A stretch of DNA of 64,000 nt from Pseudosulfitobacter pseudonitzschiae (GTDB lineage Bacteria > Pseudomonadota > Alphaproteobacteria > Rhodobacterales > Rhodobacteraceae): contig NZ_CP022416.1 of the NCBI RefSeq assembly GCF_002222635.1, positions 186,001-250,000 of the forward strand, read 5' to 3'. The notes below the pieces were generated by a model. The model saw nothing but the letters and a program-made list of their open reading frames with translations. It made no database searches and was not told the origin of the DNA. The translations under genes and the position numbers were made by a program. The first letter of the stretch is position 1, and the number at the start of each line of letters is the position of its first letter. Below are positions 1 to 8,788 of the stretch, piece by piece.

Positions 1-719
1 CCTATCTGCCATTCATTGCCCTGATCCACGAACCTGACAGGCAAAGTTCGCAAACAGCACGTCCGAAAACGATCGTCGTCTTGTTGGCGTTCAGCAAAAC
101 AACTGGTGCTGTGAGGACTCTGGCACTTTTTGGGTGCAGCGTGCTGGCACTGGTGACGCTGCAATCAATACTGCCCTTCTGGCTTGAATCCGGACCGGGG
201 ATCACGGCTGGGGGTCAGTCAGTTGTGCTGCTGATCATATTCCTTGCAACGCTCGTCTCGTTGCCTGTCTGGGCCTATCTTTCCCGGCTCTACGGAAAGG
301 CTGCGGGACTGTGCATCGGTGTTTGTGCATTTCTGACCGGCATCGGGATAGCCATGCTTTTGCCGACCGGATCCGGCCTGAACACCCAGTTGGTTCTTGC
401 ATCACTTATTGCCGGTACGGGTGCAGGCGCGCTTAGCATGTTTCCTTGGTCCATGATCCCCGACATTGCCGAAACGCACAGCAACCGCATGAAAACCCCG
501 GTTCAAGGCACCACAACTGCCGCGTTCACCATGACCAACAAACTGGCGGCAGCCACGGCTTTGTTCCTTAATTCGATGATCCTGCAAGTGCGCGCCGATC
601 TGACATGGGCGGCTGAAGCGCCAGAAGTTCTTTTGGCCCTGCCCGCAATTTTTGCGATCATCGCGTGCACCATCGTTTTCCCGATGTGCATCACGGGCAC
701 ACCCACGCGCGGCGCGTAA
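1..719 (+). CDS. MFS/GPH-type transporter, C-terminal part (cut by window start)
   Basis: The reading frame is open from base 3, so the gene begins outside the window; about 238 residues are visible. The TTG at 81 is only an internal codon. At least six hydrophobic segments alternate with short loops. A cytoplasmic stretch with SMFPWSMIPDIAE resembles the end of the GPH (sodium:galactoside, MFS_2) branch of the major facilitator superfamily, which symports sugars or other small solutes. The substrate cannot be told from this fragment. The visible part would correspond to roughly transmembrane helices 7-12. The assignment to MFS is fairly safe; the GPH subgroup is an inference from the conserved loop. 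Confidence 0.7.
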   Translation, partial: YLPFIALIHEPDRQSSQTARPKTIVVLLAFSKTTGAVRTLALFGCSVLALVTLQSILPFWLESGPGITAGGQSVVLLIIFLATLVSLPVWAYLSRLYGKAAGLCIGVCAFLTGIGIAMLLPTGSGLNTQLVLASLIAGTGAGALSMFPWSMIPDIAETHSNRMKTPVQGTTTAAFTMTNKLAAATALFLNSMILQVRADLTWAAEAPEVLLALPAIFAIIACTIVFPMCITGTPTRGA

Positions 720-804
720 CACCAACGGGCCCACAGCCACCTTGGGTTGGCAGGAACATTTCCGGATGTGTGGATGTTCTAATCCAGAAAGGTGGGTGCA
801 AATC

Positions 805-1422
805 ATGTGGAGCTGGCTGGCAAATAATGCTGCGTTGGTGCAGGTGACTCTGTCCGGCGTCACAGCATTTGTCTGGATCGTCTATTTACAGATCATCGTT
901 TCGAGTCTTCGTCATCAACGCCGGACAGAGATTCTGATCCACCTTGTGGGAAGTCGTGGACTGAATGCCCGCACCTTTATCAGCAACCTTGGATTGGAAC
1001 CGGTCTATCTGCTCGAGATCATGCTGACGATCTGGTCGAGCGACGGGAAACGCGAAACCTCGGTGGTGAACCGCACCGAGCGTGGCAAGGATGAGGTTTC
1101 TTCACCAAGTGCGGCCACTTTCCAAGGCCCGCTGAAAAGCAGTGATTTTGTCGACATCGGAAGTATTGAAAATCTGATTGAACGCGCCCGTCTCAACACG
1201 GCCGCCGATCTGGAGCCGGGCGAGATCACACAGATCGAAGTAACCGTCGCGGCCAATTCTGCTGCCACATCAACCATTGTCGCGGCACAGCGCACCTTTA
1301 ATGTTACCCTGATCGACGGCGACTATTGTTTGTGTCCCCTAACGCTTTACGCCAAGCAGCTTCGGTCGTGGTGGGCACGCTATCGTGTCCGACAGCGGTT
1401 GCTGTACCATCTGGGGCAATAG
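805..1422 (+). CDS. Membrane-anchored protein of unknown function
   Basis: 205 residues from an ATG preceded by a purine-rich AAAGGTGGG site; an upstream in-frame start exists but lies within the previous gene and has no ribosome site. One N-terminal membrane helix (about residues 8-32) is followed by a short basic stretch (LRHQRR) and a soluble domain. That domain contains an acidic, serine-rich middle and a beta-rich part ending in a basic tail (RYRVRQR). The basic residues after the helix suggest the soluble domain is cytoplasmic. I do not recognise the family. It stands alone between the MFS gene and the VOC protein, on the same strand. Confidence 0.6.
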   Translation: MWSWLANNAALVQVTLSGVTAFVWIVYLQIIVSSLRHQRRTEILIHLVGSRGLNARTFISNLGLEPVYLLEIMLTIWSSDGKRETSVVNRTERGKDEVSSPSAATFQGPLKSSDFVDIGSIENLIERARLNTAADLEPGEITQIEVTVAANSAATSTIVAAQRTFNVTLIDGDYCLCPLTLYAKQLRSWWARYRVRQRLLYHLGQ

Positions 1423-1515
1423 GGGGCATCGTGCCCATCCCGATCCCGAAGATCGGGGAACCCAGCGCGGAGCAGAGGGGTTTTACAGGCATATGCGAAA
1501 CCGCAGGAGAAGATC

Positions 1516-1932
1516 ATGCCCGATCTCAAGTCCATTCTGGAAACCGCACTTTACGTCGATGATATGGATCGCGCGACGACCTTCTACGAGGATGTCATGC
1601 AGTTGCCATCGTTGATGACGTCAGAGCGATTGTGCGCTTTCAACGTGAACGATGCCAATGTGCTGCTGTTGTTCATCCGAGGCGGTACATTGGAGCCGGT
1701 AGACACAGGTCATGGTATTATTCCACCCCATAACGGTGTCGGGCAACTGCACGTGGCCTTTTCCTGCACCCACGACATGCTGCCCGCGTGGCAAGATCAT
1801 TTGCAGGCAAAGGGCGTCGACATCGAGGGCGAGACCAGCTGGAAACGTGGGGGAAGAAGCATCTATTTTCGTGACCCTGACGGCAACCTGCTAGAGATCG
1901 CTACTTCGCCGGGCCTGTGGTCAGGGTTCTGA
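1516..1932 (+). CDS. VOC-fold (glyoxalase/bleomycin-resistance) protein
   Basis: 138 residues, the usual size of a one-domain vicinal oxygen chelate protein. Two beta-alpha-beta-beta-beta halves are visible. The first (about 8-55) starts with ETALYVDDMDRATTFYEDV. The second (about 74-135) starts with GQLHVAFSC and ends in IYFRDPDGNLLEIAT, where the final glutamate is the standard metal ligand and the histidine in QLHVAF its partner. Family members are lyases, dioxygenases or drug-binding proteins; the substrate cannot be assigned. The start is supported by CAGGAGAAG seven bases upstream of the ATG. Monocistronic as far as can be seen. Confidence 0.85.
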   Translation: MPDLKSILETALYVDDMDRATTFYEDVMQLPSLMTSERLCAFNVNDANVLLLFIRGGTLEPVDTGHGIIPPHNGVGQLHVAFSCTHDMLPAWQDHLQAKGVDIEGETSWKRGGRSIYFRDPDGNLLEIATSPGLWSGF

Positions 1933-1969
1933 TTCAGGGTTGAGCAAGCCATCCTACGGCGCGACCTCG

Positions 1970-2296
1970 CTACGATCTGCTCCGGCTAGAATGCGGTGCC
2001 GAAGCCGCACGGCATGCGGGATAAGGAACCGGTCCGGTGCGTGCAATTTGAGAGCCAACCGCGTCGCGCGCAAGTGTCTTCTGTTCGGCACGATCAAGCC
2101 GCTCCAAAACAGCTTCAAGAGGCTCTCCGCGCGCCTGCGCCTTTCGCCAGATTTTCCGGCATGAGGCGGGTGACCAAGGCATCGCGGCCGCGGACAACCA
2201 AAAGCGCAGTGGTGCTGGCAGCGCATCGAATGCGCGCATCGGATCTTCGTTGCGCCGCCTGAGCTTGAGGCTTGTCTTTCCAAGGTTCGTGGCCAT
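1970..2296 (-). CDS. DUF6525-like small protein
   Basis: 108 residues, rich in basic amino acids. The N-terminal GKTSLKLRRRNEDPMRAFDALP followed by LRFWLSAAAMPWSPASCRKIW is the pattern I associate with the Rhodobacterales family DUF6525. The second half (RLDRAEQKTLARDA) looks helical. The start chosen is the ATG at 2296, because GAGGAG lies eight bases upstream; a GTG immediately before it is less well placed. Function is unknown. It is encoded downstream of, and on the same strand as, the CobW-type GTPase with a 113-base gap, so co-transcription is possible but not shown. Confidence 0.6.
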   Translation of the reverse strand: MATNLGKTSLKLRRRNEDPMRAFDALPAPLRFWLSAAAMPWSPASCRKIWRKAQARGEPLEAVLERLDRAEQKTLARDAVGSQIARTGPVPYPACRAASAPHSSRSRS

Positions 2297-2409
2297 CACG
2301 CATTCTCCTCAGGCGTGCTGGCGGCGGCCACGAACAAGGGCAAACCGTGTCACGCCTGTACCTGCGATGGGCGGGGAACGATGCAGCAATTCATGCTTCT
2401 GGTGTCCGG

Positions 2410-3621
2410 TCATGCGGCCTCGGCGCGTCGCCAAGTCGGGAAAGGGTCTGGCAAATCAGGAAGCGCGTCTGGCCCCGGTGCGAGGTGTTCGGGCACAAGG
2501 CAGGTGTCGAGGCGCGTTTTCAGCAGCGGCCAGTCGATGCCGGAGCCGATAAAAACAATCTCTTGCCGCCGGTCGCCCCAGGGTTCTGCCCAATGCGCGG
2601 CCATATAGGTGCGCGCGCTCTCGTGGTCGGGCCAGCGTTCCTGCGGCACCGAGGCCCACCAAGTCCCCAGCGGTTTGACCGAAGACAGCGCGCCAGCGAG
2701 CGAAAATTCAGCCACCCAGTCAGGCCGCGTGGCGATCCAGAAATGGCCCTTTGCGCGGATCACACCGGGCAGATCACCATTCAGCACAGCAAGAATTTTT
2801 TCAGGTTCGAAAGGCTGGCGGGCACGGTAAACAAAGCTTGCGATACCGTATTCCTCGGTTTCGGGAATGTGGTCAGCAAAGCCGTACAATTCCTTGGCCC
2901 ACATCGGGTGTTCGTGTGCCTTTTCGAAATCGAAAAGCCCTGTGTCAAGGATCGCGTCTGTCGTAACTTCCGAGTGGTTGGTCGCGATGATCCTTGCATC
3001 CGCGTTGAGGCTGCGAATGATTTTGCGGGCTGCGTCTGTGCGCAGGGGGCCCGCATCGGCGACCTTGTTCAGGATCACCACATCCGCGAACTCGATTTGT
3101 TCGACCAGCAGGTTGACCAGCGTCCGGTCGTCCTCCTCGCCCAGTGTCTCGCCTCGGTCGCGCAGAAAATCATGGCTGGAATAGTCATTAAGCAGGTTCA
3201 CAGCATCGACCACTGTCACCATCGTGTCGAGTCGCGATACATCCGACAGGCTTTCGCCAGATTCATCCCTAAAATCAAAGGTTGCGGCGACGGGCAGCGG
3301 TTCAGAGATGCCTGTGGATTCAATAAGCAGGTAATCAAACCGCCCATCCTTTGCCAGATGGCGCACCTCTTGCAGCAGGTCATCGCGCAGGGTGCAGCAG
3401 ATGCAGCCGTTCGACATTTCCACCAATGTCTCGTCGGTGTGGCTCAGGTTCGCGCCCCCCTCGCGGACCAGATCGGCGTCGATGTTCACCTCGGACATAT
3501 CGTTGACAATCACCGCGACGCGCCGTCCTTCGCGGTTGTTCAGCACACGGTTCAAAAGCGTGGTTTTGCCAGCCCCGAGAAAGCCGGACAGGACGGTGAC
3601 GGGAAGACGGGTATCGGTCAT
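2410..3621 (-). CDS. COG0523/CobW-family GTPase (putative metallochaperone)
   Basis: 403 residues. G3E-family P-loop GTPase: Walker [10 protein letters not shown] (about 11-19), the metal-binding CxCC motif in [12 protein letters not shown] (about 68-80), the switch region ESTGISEP, an NKV guanine-specificity motif, and a C-terminal CobW_C domain. Relatives deliver zinc, cobalt or other metals to client enzymes at the expense of GTP. The ATG at 3621 was chosen because GGAGATTTCC precedes it; the longer frame to 3750 adds a non-conserved, arginine-rich leader. It diverges from an Rrf2-type regulator. No Zur-type site was recognised upstream, so zinc specificity is not demonstrated. Confidence 0.88.
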   Translation of the reverse strand: MTDTRLPVTVLSGFLGAGKTTLLNRVLNNREGRRVAVIVNDMSEVNIDADLVREGGANLSHTDETLVEMSNGCICCTLRDDLLQEVRHLAKDGRFDYLLIESTGISEPLPVAATFDFRDESGESLSDVSRLDTMVTVVDAVNLLNDYSSHDFLRDRGETLGEEDDRTLVNLLVEQIEFADVVILNKVADAGPLRTDAARKIIRSLNADARIIATNHSEVTTDAILDTGLFDFEKAHEHPMWAKELYGFADHIPETEEYGIASFVYRARQPFEPEKILAVLNGDLPGVIRAKGHFWIATRPDWVAEFSLAGALSSVKPLGTWWASVPQERWPDHESARTYMAAHWAEPWGDRRQEIVFIGSGIDWPLLKTRLDTCLVPEHLAPGPDALPDLPDPFPTWRRAEAA

Positions 3622-3758
3622 GGAAATCTCCGGTTTTGACGGCGTCCACTCTGTCTCTCGGGGGCGTGCCCATGACGCGACAGGGTGACAGCATCGGATT
3701 TGTCTTGCATATGTTGAACTCAACGAAGGTTTGAAGGCTCGATCATGCAACTAAATCA

Positions 3759-3777
3759 GTTACGAGATTCTCGCAAC
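3759..3777. promoter_or_regulatory. 19-bp near-perfect inverted repeat between CobW-type GTPase and Rrf2 regulator
   Basis: GTTACGAGATTCTCGCAAC reads as GTTrCGAGAwTCTCGyAAC, arms of nine bases around one central base with a single mismatch pair. It lies 42 bases upstream of the GTG of the Rrf2 gene and 138 bases upstream of the GTPase start. Rrf2 proteins are dimers that bind palindromes of about this size, so this is a good operator candidate for autoregulation, by position and symmetry only. Confidence 0.5.
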
Positions 3778-3818
3778 ACCTTTTGTTACGTTACTTCAGA
3801 TTTTCATGGAGGCCATTC

Positions 3819-4229
3819 GTGAAGCGCAATTCGCGGCTTTCTCTTGCCTTGCATACGCTAGGTCACATGGCGGGCGAGCCCGACCGTGCCCGCACATCTG
3901 CCGACATTGCCGCGCATGCAGGCACAAACCCCGTTGTCGTTCGTCGCGTGCTTGGTCGTTTGCGTGAAGCAGGCTTGCTGACATCCGAAAAGGGTCACGC
4001 AGGGGGGTGGCGGTTGGCCCGCGCCCCTCAGACCATCACATTGGCGGATGTCTATCTTGCCCTTGACGAGCGCCTGATTGCGACCGGGGACAAGACGGAT
4101 ACATCCGACTGCTCGATCGAATACGCGCTGCACCGCCGTGTCGCGGATGTTATGCAAGACATCGAGCAGAGCCTGATAGAGCGTCTGGCCACCACAACCA
4201 TTGCCGATGTCGGTGACGCCGGACATTAA
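3819..4229 (+). CDS. Rrf2-family transcriptional regulator
   Basis: 136 residues. An N-terminal winged helix-turn-helix (about 1-70) has the Rrf2 features: RLSLALHTLGHMA, SADIAAHAGTNPVVVRRVLGRL as the recognition region, and KGHAGGWRLAR as the wing. Unlike IscR or NsrR there is no three-cysteine cluster; only one cysteine (in SDCSIEY) is present, so it resembles the YwnA-like branch rather than Fe-S sensors. Start: the GTG at 3819 has GGAGG at 3808-3812, six bases away; the frame continues upstream to 3783 without a ribosome site. Probably autoregulated through the palindrome at 3759-3777. Confidence 0.82.
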   Translation: MKRNSRLSLALHTLGHMAGEPDRARTSADIAAHAGTNPVVVRRVLGRLREAGLLTSEKGHAGGWRLARAPQTITLADVYLALDERLIATGDKTDTSDCSIEYALHRRVADVMQDIEQSLIERLATTTIADVGDAGH

Positions 4230-4277
4230 CATTAATAGCTGATTGTGACGGGTCGCTGCCTTCGAAACCGCAAGAGC

Positions 4278-4997
4278 TTAGCGCAGAGTGGCAGCGGTCA
4301 TGACGTAGCACGTTTGATCTGCAAGAAATCCACGGATCTCAAGACCGGCGTCCAGCGCATTGCAAATCTCGGATCGCACGCGCAATCGTTCGGCTAACGC
4401 CTTGTCCGGCGCCGTGACCAGCATCGTGGCAAAGTCCGTTGGAATGGTGACGTGACGCGAGTCACTCGCGTAAACAGTTGGAATACGGGCGGCACGGTCC
4501 GTCACGTGGGACGTGTCGAGATACCAGTTCGCCATCAATCTGTCCGATGGTGTGCCTGCATTTATTCCGACCATCTTGCCGTAGTAATCGGTAAGATAGG
4601 TGTCGACGACCACACCCAACTTCCCCACGTTCAACGCTGCGTTGGCCGCGCGCAGCGGATCGAACGTCCACCGCACATGCGTGATCCCGCGCGCCAGACA
4701 CCAATCGCGCTGAAACCATTTCAACCGCGCACCTAATCCCATACCTTGCATTTTCGACAAAACGGCAAGACGGTGCGAATGCTGGACGTGGGGTTCGCGC
4801 GTGGGGAACCCAAAAACATAGCCGACCATTTCAGAGCCAAGAAATGCGCCCGCAGCAAGGCCGCCTTCGTGCTGGATCACCATCATCAAATCATAGGGAT
4901 CAGCCAGATCATCCTTGCCCCAGACCGCACGTTGCAGTGCTTCGGCCTGCGTGAACTCTGCCATACCTGACAGCTCGCGGATCACCGGCGTTGTCAT
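4278..4997 (-). CDS. GNAT acyltransferase partner of the NSAR-like racemase (COG3375-like)
   Basis: 239 residues. The first half holds a GNAT core: LQRAVWG, a central strand with EMVGYVFGFP, and the acyl-CoA loop region MQGMGLGARLKWFQRDW. The second half, from WTFDPLRAANAALNVGKLGV onward, is the distinctive extension of the COG3375 group. Its start overlaps the stop of the racemase gene as ATGA (4994-4997), so the two are translationally coupled. In Geobacillus kaustophilus a GNAT encoded with NSAR succinylates D-amino acids before racemisation; the same role is inferred here. The acyl donor cannot be read from the sequence. Confidence 0.8.
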   Translation of the reverse strand: MTTPVIRELSGMAEFTQAEALQRAVWGKDDLADPYDLMMVIQHEGGLAAGAFLGSEMVGYVFGFPTREPHVQHSHRLAVLSKMQGMGLGARLKWFQRDWCLARGITHVRWTFDPLRAANAALNVGKLGVVVDTYLTDYYGKMVGINAGTPSDRLMANWYLDTSHVTDRAARIPTVYASDSRHVTIPTDFATMLVTAPDKALAERLRVRSEICNALDAGLEIRGFLADQTCYVMTAATLR

Positions 4998-6130
4998 GCG
5001 CAAAAGCTTTCGCTGGAAAGCGTCATTTCCGTCAGATAGTTTTCATCCAGTGTCACTCCGATGCCTGCGCCCTTTGGAACCGCCATGCGCCCATCGGTTG
5101 CTTCCAGCTTTTCGACGATAATGTCGCGCGCGAAATACCGGCTGGCGCTGGACACATCACCGGGTTTGGTGAAGTTGGGCAGGGTCGACAGATGGATGTT
5201 GTGCGCGCGTCCAATGCCCGATTCCAGCATTCCGCCACACCAGACCGGCACGTCAAAGGCCGCAGCCAGATCATGCATTTGCAACGCAGTGTAATAGCCG
5301 CCCGCGCGTGCCACCTTGATATTGATCACCCGCCCCGCATCAGTCTGTAATGCCTGACGGCACGCACGCACCGAATTGATACATTCATCCAGACAGATTG
5401 GCGTTTTCATGCGCTTTTGCAGGATTGCATGATCCCGAATGTCATCCCACGCCAGCGGTTGTTCGATGTAATCCAGCGCAAGATCGTCCAGCTTTCGCAG
5501 CAGCGTGGCGTCAGCCAGCGTATAGCAGGCATTGGCATCCACGCTCAGCCGGATGTCGGGGAATGCCTCTCGGATGGCCCTGACCAGTGTGATGTCATGG
5601 CCCGGTTTGATTTTCAGTTTGATCCTTTTGTAACCTTGGCTGTGGTGGTCGGCCACACGGGCAAGGGTGTCGTCGATCGACCCGATGCCCAGCGACACAC
5701 CGGCGTCAATTGCGTCACCTGTGCCCCCCAGCACGGTTTGCAGCGGCAAATCCAGCGACTTGGCCCACAGGTCCCAGAAGGCCATCTCTACCGTCGCCTT
5801 GGTCATCTGGTGGCCACGCCATGGGGACAAAAGTTTGCCCAGTGCCGCAGGGTTCTCAAAGGATTTTCCGACGATCATTGGCAGGAACAGGTCTTTCAGC
5901 AGTGCCATCGCGGCGGGCAGCGTTTCACCCAGATAGTCGGGCAACGGGTCCATGACCCCTTCGGCATAGCCTTGGTGTGCGCCTGAATAGAGCGTCAGAA
6001 GCGGAAAAATCCGGTCGTACATGGTGCCGGTGGAGATCACGAAAGGATTCAGCAATGGCAGCCGGACCAGACGCAATTCCGCCCTGTCAATCGTCAGCTG
6101 CGGGCGGGTCGGTTTGGAGATTTCCGGCAT
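4994..6130 (-). CDS. N-succinylamino acid racemase / o-succinylbenzoate synthase-like enolase-superfamily enzyme
   Basis: 378 residues, the usual length of the MLE-subgroup enolase superfamily. Catalytic residues are all present: KLK acid/base motif (K171, K173), metal ligands D198 (SVDAN), E223 (EQPL) and D248 (CLDE), and K272 (NIKVARAGG). GGMLESGIGRAHN closes the barrel. Family members either dehydrate SHCHC in menaquinone synthesis or racemise N-acylamino acids. No other men gene lies nearby and a GNAT follows directly, so N-acyl (N-succinyl) amino acid racemase is the better reading. It is transcribed away from the RpiR/Dpp operon from a shared 127-base promoter region. Confidence 0.85.
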   Translation of the reverse strand: MPEISKPTRPQLTIDRAELRLVRLPLLNPFVISTGTMYDRIFPLLTLYSGAHQGYAEGVMDPLPDYLGETLPAAMALLKDLFLPMIVGKSFENPAALGKLLSPWRGHQMTKATVEMAFWDLWAKSLDLPLQTVLGGTGDAIDAGVSLGIGSIDDTLARVADHHSQGYKRIKLKIKPGHDITLVRAIREAFPDIRLSVDANACYTLADATLLRKLDDLALDYIEQPLAWDDIRDHAILQKRMKTPICLDECINSVRACRQALQTDAGRVINIKVARAGGYYTALQMHDLAAAFDVPVWCGGMLESGIGRAHNIHLSTLPNFTKPGDVSSASRYFARDIIVEKLEATDGRMAVPKGAGIGVTLDENYLTEMTLSSESFCA

Positions 6131-6257
6131 GTGAGAACCTTTGGGTTGTCAGGGTTAAAGCGGGTTTAGACGAAAGACAAAAATATTGCAAGATTGACAC
6201 TCTGTAAGGTTTCTGTCATTTCAGGGCAAAACTGACGACGGCGAAAGGGGCGGGAAA

Positions 6258-7157
6258 TTGAAAAATCCGGATCACATCTCGATCAGCGTCCAGCAATTGC
6301 TGGCTGCCAGTGTCGAGGGCGCGACCAAGGGTGAAAAGGCCATCGCCAGCTACATGATGACCAATATCAAAACGCTTCCCTTCGAAACCGCCGCCACCGT
6401 TGCCGCCAAAATCGGCGTGTCAGAGGCAAGCGTCGGGCGCTATTGTCGCAACATCGGACTGGACAGCTTCAAAGGGCTGAAATCGCGCCTGCAAGCCGAT
6501 CTTGGTGACAGCGCATGGTTGATCGGTGACCGTCTGAGAGATTTTCATGCCCGCTCGCGCAGCGGCGAGGCGGAGTTGAGTCGCGCGCTTGAACTGGAAA
6601 TCGCGGCGCTGGTTACGGTCTACGAGATGGCAGCGGACAAGCAGTTTGAAGCGATGGTGAAACGGCTGGCCCGATGTCCTCAGGTGTTTGTCGCAGGGTT
6701 CCAGACCGAACGGGGCCACGCCGAATTTCTGGCCCACGGCCTGCAATACCTGCGCCCCGGTATCTGGCTGGCCGATCAGGCGGGCGGCACTTTTTCCGAA
6801 GTGTTGCAAGGCGATCCGGCCCAGTCCTGTCTGGTGATAATAGACGGGCGCAAATATTCCAGCATGGCCGAGAAACTCGCCCGCGCTGCGCGCGAGCGCG
6901 GCGTGAAGGTGACTTTGATCACCGATCTTTATTGCAATTGGGGTGCTGGACTGGCCGAAGAAATCTTTGCGGTGCCGACCGACCTGAACCTGTTCTGGGA
7001 CAACACGGCCGCGATGTCGAGTTTGATCAGCCTGACGGTGAACGGTGTGTTCAACGAATTGGGCGCAGACGTCGAAGAACGGATGGCAGCCATATCTGCC
7101 GGATACAACGGATTTGTCGGCCACATCGGCGCACCGTCCGACACAAGCATAAAATAA
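6258..7157 (+). CDS. RpiR/MurR-family transcriptional regulator
   Basis: 299 residues. The N-terminal HTH_6 domain (about 1-80) has the family pattern TKGEKAIASYMM and VAAKIGVSEASVGRYCRNIG. It is followed by a SIS sugar/phosphosugar-binding domain (about 125-265) with VFVAGFQTERGHAEFLAHGLQ and the loop CLVIIDGRKYSS. The start is TTG at 6258 with AGGGGCGGGAAA just upstream. It sits first in the peptide-import operon, 35 bases before the binding protein, and faces the racemase operon. It is therefore the obvious local regulator of both units; effector unknown. Confidence 0.85.
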   Translation: MKNPDHISISVQQLLAASVEGATKGEKAIASYMMTNIKTLPFETAATVAAKIGVSEASVGRYCRNIGLDSFKGLKSRLQADLGDSAWLIGDRLRDFHARSRSGEAELSRALELEIAALVTVYEMAADKQFEAMVKRLARCPQVFVAGFQTERGHAEFLAHGLQYLRPGIWLADQAGGTFSEVLQGDPAQSCLVIIDGRKYSSMAEKLARAARERGVKVTLITDLYCNWGAGLAEEIFAVPTDLNLFWDNTAAMSSLISLTVNGVFNELGADVEERMAAISAGYNGFVGHIGAPSDTSIK

Positions 7158-7192
7158 AAAATAGCGTCAACATAAGGGAAGGTTCAATAAAC

Positions 7193-8767
7193 ATGACACT
7201 CGGAAAAAGTCTGATGGCTGCAAGCGTATCAATTGCAGCAATGATCACGATGGCGCCCGCCGTCTTTGCGCAAGAGGCCACATTGGTATTTGCCTCGAAC
7301 GAGGTTGGACAACCAACATATAACCCGGTCAAAGCCACATCGCTGAACGTGGCCAGCAGCCTGATCTTTGACCGGTTGGTCGCGCAGGATGCCAACCGTG
7401 TCTACCATCCGCATCTGGCCAAAAGCTGGGAAGAGGCCGAAGACGGCATGTCTTGGATATTTCATCTCAAGCAAGGCGTGACGTTTCACAACGGCGCGGC
7501 GTTCAACGCCCAGACGGTTGCAGACTGGATTCCGATGTTTGATGGCACCGACAATGCCTATCTCGTGGCTGCCGTTGAAGCGGTCGAGGTTGTGGACGAA
7601 CATACCGTCAAGTTTGTCATGAAACACCCCGATCCGAACCTGCTGTATAACCTTGCCAGCGCATTTATGGGTGTGCCCGAACCCAAATCCTTTGCTGAAA
7701 TGGGTGACAATTTTGGCGTGACTGACGCCATTGGCACTGGCCCCTACAAAATGCAGAGCTTCGCCATCGGTGAGCAAACCGTGCTGGTGCGCAACGAGGA
7801 TTACACATGGGGGTCGCCCTTGGCCGAGAACACCGGACCGGCCAAGTTCGAATACCTGACCTTCCGCGAGATCGCCGAGGAATCGACTGCGTTTCTCGAG
7901 CTGAAAACCGGTGGCGTTGACATGCTGCTGTCTGTGCCTGCCGATTTTGTCCCTGAAGTCGAAAAAGAAAGCGACCTCAAGCTCGTCAGCGTTCCGGGGC
8001 GTGAACTGGTCTATATGGTTCTGAACGTCGTCAAAGAGCCGTTTACAGACATCAAGGTGCGTAAAGCGGCAGCTTTGGCAATCAACCAACGGGAAATCCT
8101 CGACAACATTTACAGCGGTATCGGGCAGGTGGCTGACACCTTCCTGATCTCTGCATTGCCCGAAGCCAACGTCGCGGACGAATACCGGATTGCCTATAAC
8201 CCCGACAAGGCCAACGCCCTGCTGGACGAAGCGGGCTGGGAAATGGGCGCTGACGGCGTGCGCATGAAAGATGGCAAACCGCTTGAGGTGTCGCTCTGGA
8301 CCCAAAGCGACAGTGTCTTCCGGCGTTTGACCGAAGTTGTGCAGGCACAGCTGAAAGCTGTCGGCATCAACGGTCAGATCGCAACCTTTGACAGCGCGAT
8401 GATCCGTGACCAGTACAAATCCGGTGACCAGCAGGTCGCGGTGCGCTCCTATATCTGGGACAACGCCGACATCGTCGACTGGTTCTTTGGGGCTGACAGG
8501 CTGGGCTATCCGAACATTTCGATGTTCGATGATCCCAAAGCCGAAGATTTGCGCGCAGCTGCCATGACCGGATCAAAAAGCTCGGCCGAGCGGATTGCGA
8601 ACTTTACCGTGTATCACGAATACGTCCTTTCGCAGTTTCCCGTGGCGCCGATCTATCAGCCCGTTATCAGCGTTGGCTATAACACATCGCGCATTACCTT
8701 GCCCGACACCTTTAACGCGCCGGCTGTCAGCGCGACCGTGCTGATGGACATGGCTCCGGTCGAATAA
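7193..8767 (+). CDS. Dpp/Opp-type ABC transporter substrate-binding protein (SBP_bac_5)
   Basis: 524 residues from an ATG after AAGGGAAGG; the frame extends far upstream inside the regulator gene and that part is not real. A Sec signal peptide (about 1-26, ending VFAQEA) directs it to the periplasm. Family features include YNPV near the N-terminus, LAKSWEEAEDGMSWIFHLKQGVTFHNG, and GTGPYKM. It should bind a peptide or a similarly sized amide and hand it to the permeases immediately downstream. The enzymes at the end of the operon suggest a lysine- or D-amino-acid-containing ligand; that is inference. Confidence 0.9.
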   Translation: MTLGKSLMAASVSIAAMITMAPAVFAQEATLVFASNEVGQPTYNPVKATSLNVASSLIFDRLVAQDANRVYHPHLAKSWEEAEDGMSWIFHLKQGVTFHNGAAFNAQTVADWIPMFDGTDNAYLVAAVEAVEVVDEHTVKFVMKHPDPNLLYNLASAFMGVPEPKSFAEMGDNFGVTDAIGTGPYKMQSFAIGEQTVLVRNEDYTWGSPLAENTGPAKFEYLTFREIAEESTAFLELKTGGVDMLLSVPADFVPEVEKESDLKLVSVPGRELVYMVLNVVKEPFTDIKVRKAAALAINQREILDNIYSGIGQVADTFLISALPEANVADEYRIAYNPDKANALLDEAGWEMGADGVRMKDGKPLEVSLWTQSDSVFRRLTEVVQAQLKAVGINGQIATFDSAMIRDQYKSGDQQVAVRSYIWDNADIVDWFFGADRLGYPNISMFDDPKAEDLRAAAMTGSKSSAERIANFTVYHEYVLSQFPVAPIYQPVISVGYNTSRITLPDTFNAPAVSATVLMDMAPVE

Positions 8768-8788
8768 GCGGGCGCGGGGGATCAGAAC

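Noticed and set aside
1439-1457. Hairpin CCCGATC/GATCGGG as a terminator after the gene at 805-1422
   Set aside because: Perfect 7-bp stem but no T-run on either side; function cannot be supported.
2272-3639. 455-residue plus-strand open frame opposite the CobW-type GTPase
   Set aside because: It is antisense to a gene with clear GTPase motifs, has low-complexity arginine/glycine composition and no ribosome site.
6131-6257. Standard sigma-70 promoter with TTGACA at 6194
   Set aside because: The -35 is perfect but the segment at the -10 distance (CATTTC) is poor, so a promoter is likely but cannot be placed with confidence.
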